A DNA stretch of 21,643 nucleotides, taken from IMG/VR virus record IMGVR_UViG_3300023175_000232, positions 1 to 21,643 of that record. One strand, 5' to 3'. A program made the translations under genes and the position numbers. Below, in pieces: positions 20,637-21,643 of the stretch. The notes below the pieces were generated by a model. It did not search any database, was not told where the DNA came from, and saw nothing but the letters and a program-made list of their open reading frames with translations. Numbering within the stretch: the stretch's first letter is position 1; every line of letters starts with the position of its first letter. The stretch comes from a virus.

Positions 20637-21267
20637 TTATAAACCCTTTTACTATACCTTCTGACAAAAACTTACTGAATGACATTCTCATGCTTGATTC
20701 TTTAAGGCCCATTCCATTTCTGGTGGCATTAAATAACTTCTTGGCGTGATGGTCAGAAGCAGATCCATGTAAACCTTCTCTAAATTTATCAAAGTCATTG
20801 TCTCCTGCGTGTCCTCTCATTTTAGTACCGCTCATGCCTGCAACACCTTCAGCATCAGGGTCTCTTTTACCTGCTGACTTGATATGTAAACTGTCAAAGT
20901 GATAGTCGCCATCAGGTCCGTTGTATTTATGTGCAAGTTCTTTCATTTCTTTTACACGATCGGAACCTACAAACATAGTAGCATGCTTGTATCCTTGCTG
21001 ATGAAACTTTTTCAACTGTGCGAGAAAGTGTGGGTGTTCTTTTGTAGAAGCCTCAAAGTGTGTGTTGGGGTGAATGTGATTCAAGTATTCTAGTTTATGG
21101 TCAGCGTGTATAGGATTCTTATGCTTGTCCTGTGAATGACTGACAATTATTTGATGGTCATGTCCATTCTCTTTGGCGTGGTTATGTACAGCGTCAATCA
21201 GTTTGCTGTGACCTGTAGTAGGAGGATTCATTCTCCCAAATGTAAATACTATGTGATCGCTAGCCAC
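20599..21267 (-). CDS. Cytidylyltransferase-like nucleotidyltransferase
   Basis: 222 aa. The HIGH-superfamily motif is GRMNPPTTGH at 11-20 (G-x-F/M-x-P-x-x-x-G-H) and the second motif is SGTKMR at 146-151 (IS-S/T-x-x-R), with GSDRV near 101-105. Such enzymes join a nucleotide to a phosphorylated substrate (NMN, phosphopantetheine, phosphocholine and others); the substrate is unknown. Many His residues lie in the middle. The C-terminal 40 residues include MSFSKFLSEG, a module seen at the start of marine phage virion proteins. GTG start with GAGG seven bases upstream, overlapping the preceding stop by eight bases. Confidence 0.8.
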   Translation of the reverse strand: MASDHIVFTFGRMNPPTTGHSKLIDAVHNHAKENGHDHQIIVSHSQDKHKNPIHADHKLEYLNHIHPNTHFEASTKEHPHFLAQLKKFHQQGYKHATMFVGSDRVKEMKELAHKYNGPDGDYHFDSLHIKSAGKRDPDAEGVAGMSGTKMRGHAGDNDFDKFREGLHGSASDHHAKKLFNATRNGMGLKESSMRMSFSKFLSEGIVKGFINEQRSSIRAIKD

Positions 21268-21643
21268 CTTTCTTCCTCATTTCGCTTGCTGCAAAGTTCA
21301 TTTTGCTAAACTCATGTCTTAACACAAACTTAGAAGGACGGCCATTGTGATGAACAACATAACCTTCAGGGTTTGTAGGCTCACCATCAAACTCATGTCC
21401 ATGTATGTGATGTGAGTTAAATGCGTCAGTCAATACGTTCTTTGCTTTTTGTAAATGTCCGTGTACACCTAAAACGTGTGTTAGATGTTCTTTATTAAGT
21501 CCAGCAACGTGTTTCTTGCCAGCGTCTATGTGTCTCTGTTGAGCAACTTCAGTTTTTACCCCTGCTGCTTTCTTGGCATAGTGTGCTGTCAAGTGGTCAA
21601 CCATACCTTCGTGTGAGGGTGTACTACCGTCTCTTACAGTTTT
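21260..21643 (-). CDS. C-terminal part of larger protein, DUF6267-like
   Basis: The frame stays open to the window edge, so the ATG at 21604 is probably internal. 127 codons are seen. The tail NPEGYVVHHNGRPSKFVLRH resembles the conserved end of DUF6267-like T4-like phage proteins and, weakly, the EG-V-K motif of nucleic-acid ligases. It is His-rich (HVLGVHGHLQK, HHIHGHEF). It overlaps the nucleotidyltransferase start; such genes are often neighbours. The role is unknown. Confidence 0.55.
   Translation of the reverse strand, partial: KTVRDGSTPSHEGMVDHLTAHYAKKAAGVKTEVAQQRHIDAGKKHVAGLNKEHLTHVLGVHGHLQKAKNVLTDAFNSHHIHGHEFDGEPTNPEGYVVHHNGRPSKFVLRHEFSKMNFAASEMRKKGG

Noticed and set aside
20924-20931. 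CATAAATA inside the nucleotidyltransferase gene
   Set aside because: In-frame His-Lys-Tyr codons, nearly 300 bases before the next start.
1-21643. Defence island, CRISPR array, tRNA, insertion sequence or attachment site
   Set aside because: No repeat-spacer pattern, cloverleaf, transposase or integrase was seen; nearly every base is in a minus-strand gene.

Overview
The window looks like part of the genome of a T4-like tailed phage (Caudoviricetes, myovirus type) of an aquatic, probably marine, Gram-negative bacterium. All supported genes lie on the minus strand, so transcription runs from 21643 down to 1. Genes are packed end to end; starts and stops usually overlap by 1 to about 50 bases (ATGA, TAATG, TAGTG), and no stretch over 300 bases lacks a gene. 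T4 signatures are a gp61-type primase, a T4-type lysozyme with its Glu-Asp-Thr triad, and T4/cyanophage-type late promoter motifs. A host with an outer membrane is inferred from an inner/outer spanin pair with a lipobox. I cannot name the host species. I see no tRNA, CRISPR array, insertion sequence or integrase.

Layout in the direction of transcription. (a) 21643-17298: lysis and virion-associated genes. These are a partial DUF6267-like protein, a nucleotidyltransferase, T4-type lysozyme, FkbM-like methyltransferase, a small conserved phage protein, DUF1353, a small membrane protein that could be the holin, a basic module protein, and the overlapping i-spanin and o-spanin. (b) 17314-13451: two large, charged, modular proteins (646 and 490 aa) of the kind found inside phage heads, separated by a 2OG-Fe(II) oxygenase. 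(c) 13448-10834: an Ig-like virion protein and a beta-rich virion protein with strong ribosome sites and likely late promoters, then three conserved phage genes including a coiled-coil membrane protein. (d) 10791-3467: replication and nucleotide metabolism, with primase, ThyX, class Ia ribonucleotide reductase (NrdA and NrdB) and dCMP deaminase. Inserted among these are a radical SAM enzyme, a fatty-acid desaturase and a GNAT-like protein. (e) 3625-1: small zinc-ribbon, GIY-YIG-like, sulfotransferase-like, membrane coiled-coil, Sm/SH3-fold and DUF115/MptE-like proteins, then a partial unknown gene.

How the genes may work together: NrdA/NrdB, dCMP deaminase and ThyX supply deoxynucleotides, especially dTMP, for replication, in which the primase starts lagging strands. 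Lysozyme and spanins break peptidoglycan and outer membrane. The desaturase, sulfotransferase-like, FkbM, radical SAM and 2OG enzymes are accessory metabolic genes. Several are clearly more AT-rich than the core genes, which suggests separate acquisition.

Regulation visible in the sequence: host-type sigma-70 promoters with a perfect TTGACA box and 17 or 18 base spacing precede the primase, thyX and the last gene. NATAAATA late promoter motifs precede the virion gene at 12594 and the GIY-YIG-like gene. I found no wholly new system. The parts most worth a second look are the reductase operon interrupted by lipid and acyl-transfer genes, the primase promoter that implies a nearly leaderless message, and the mosaic of shared short modules in the head-type proteins.
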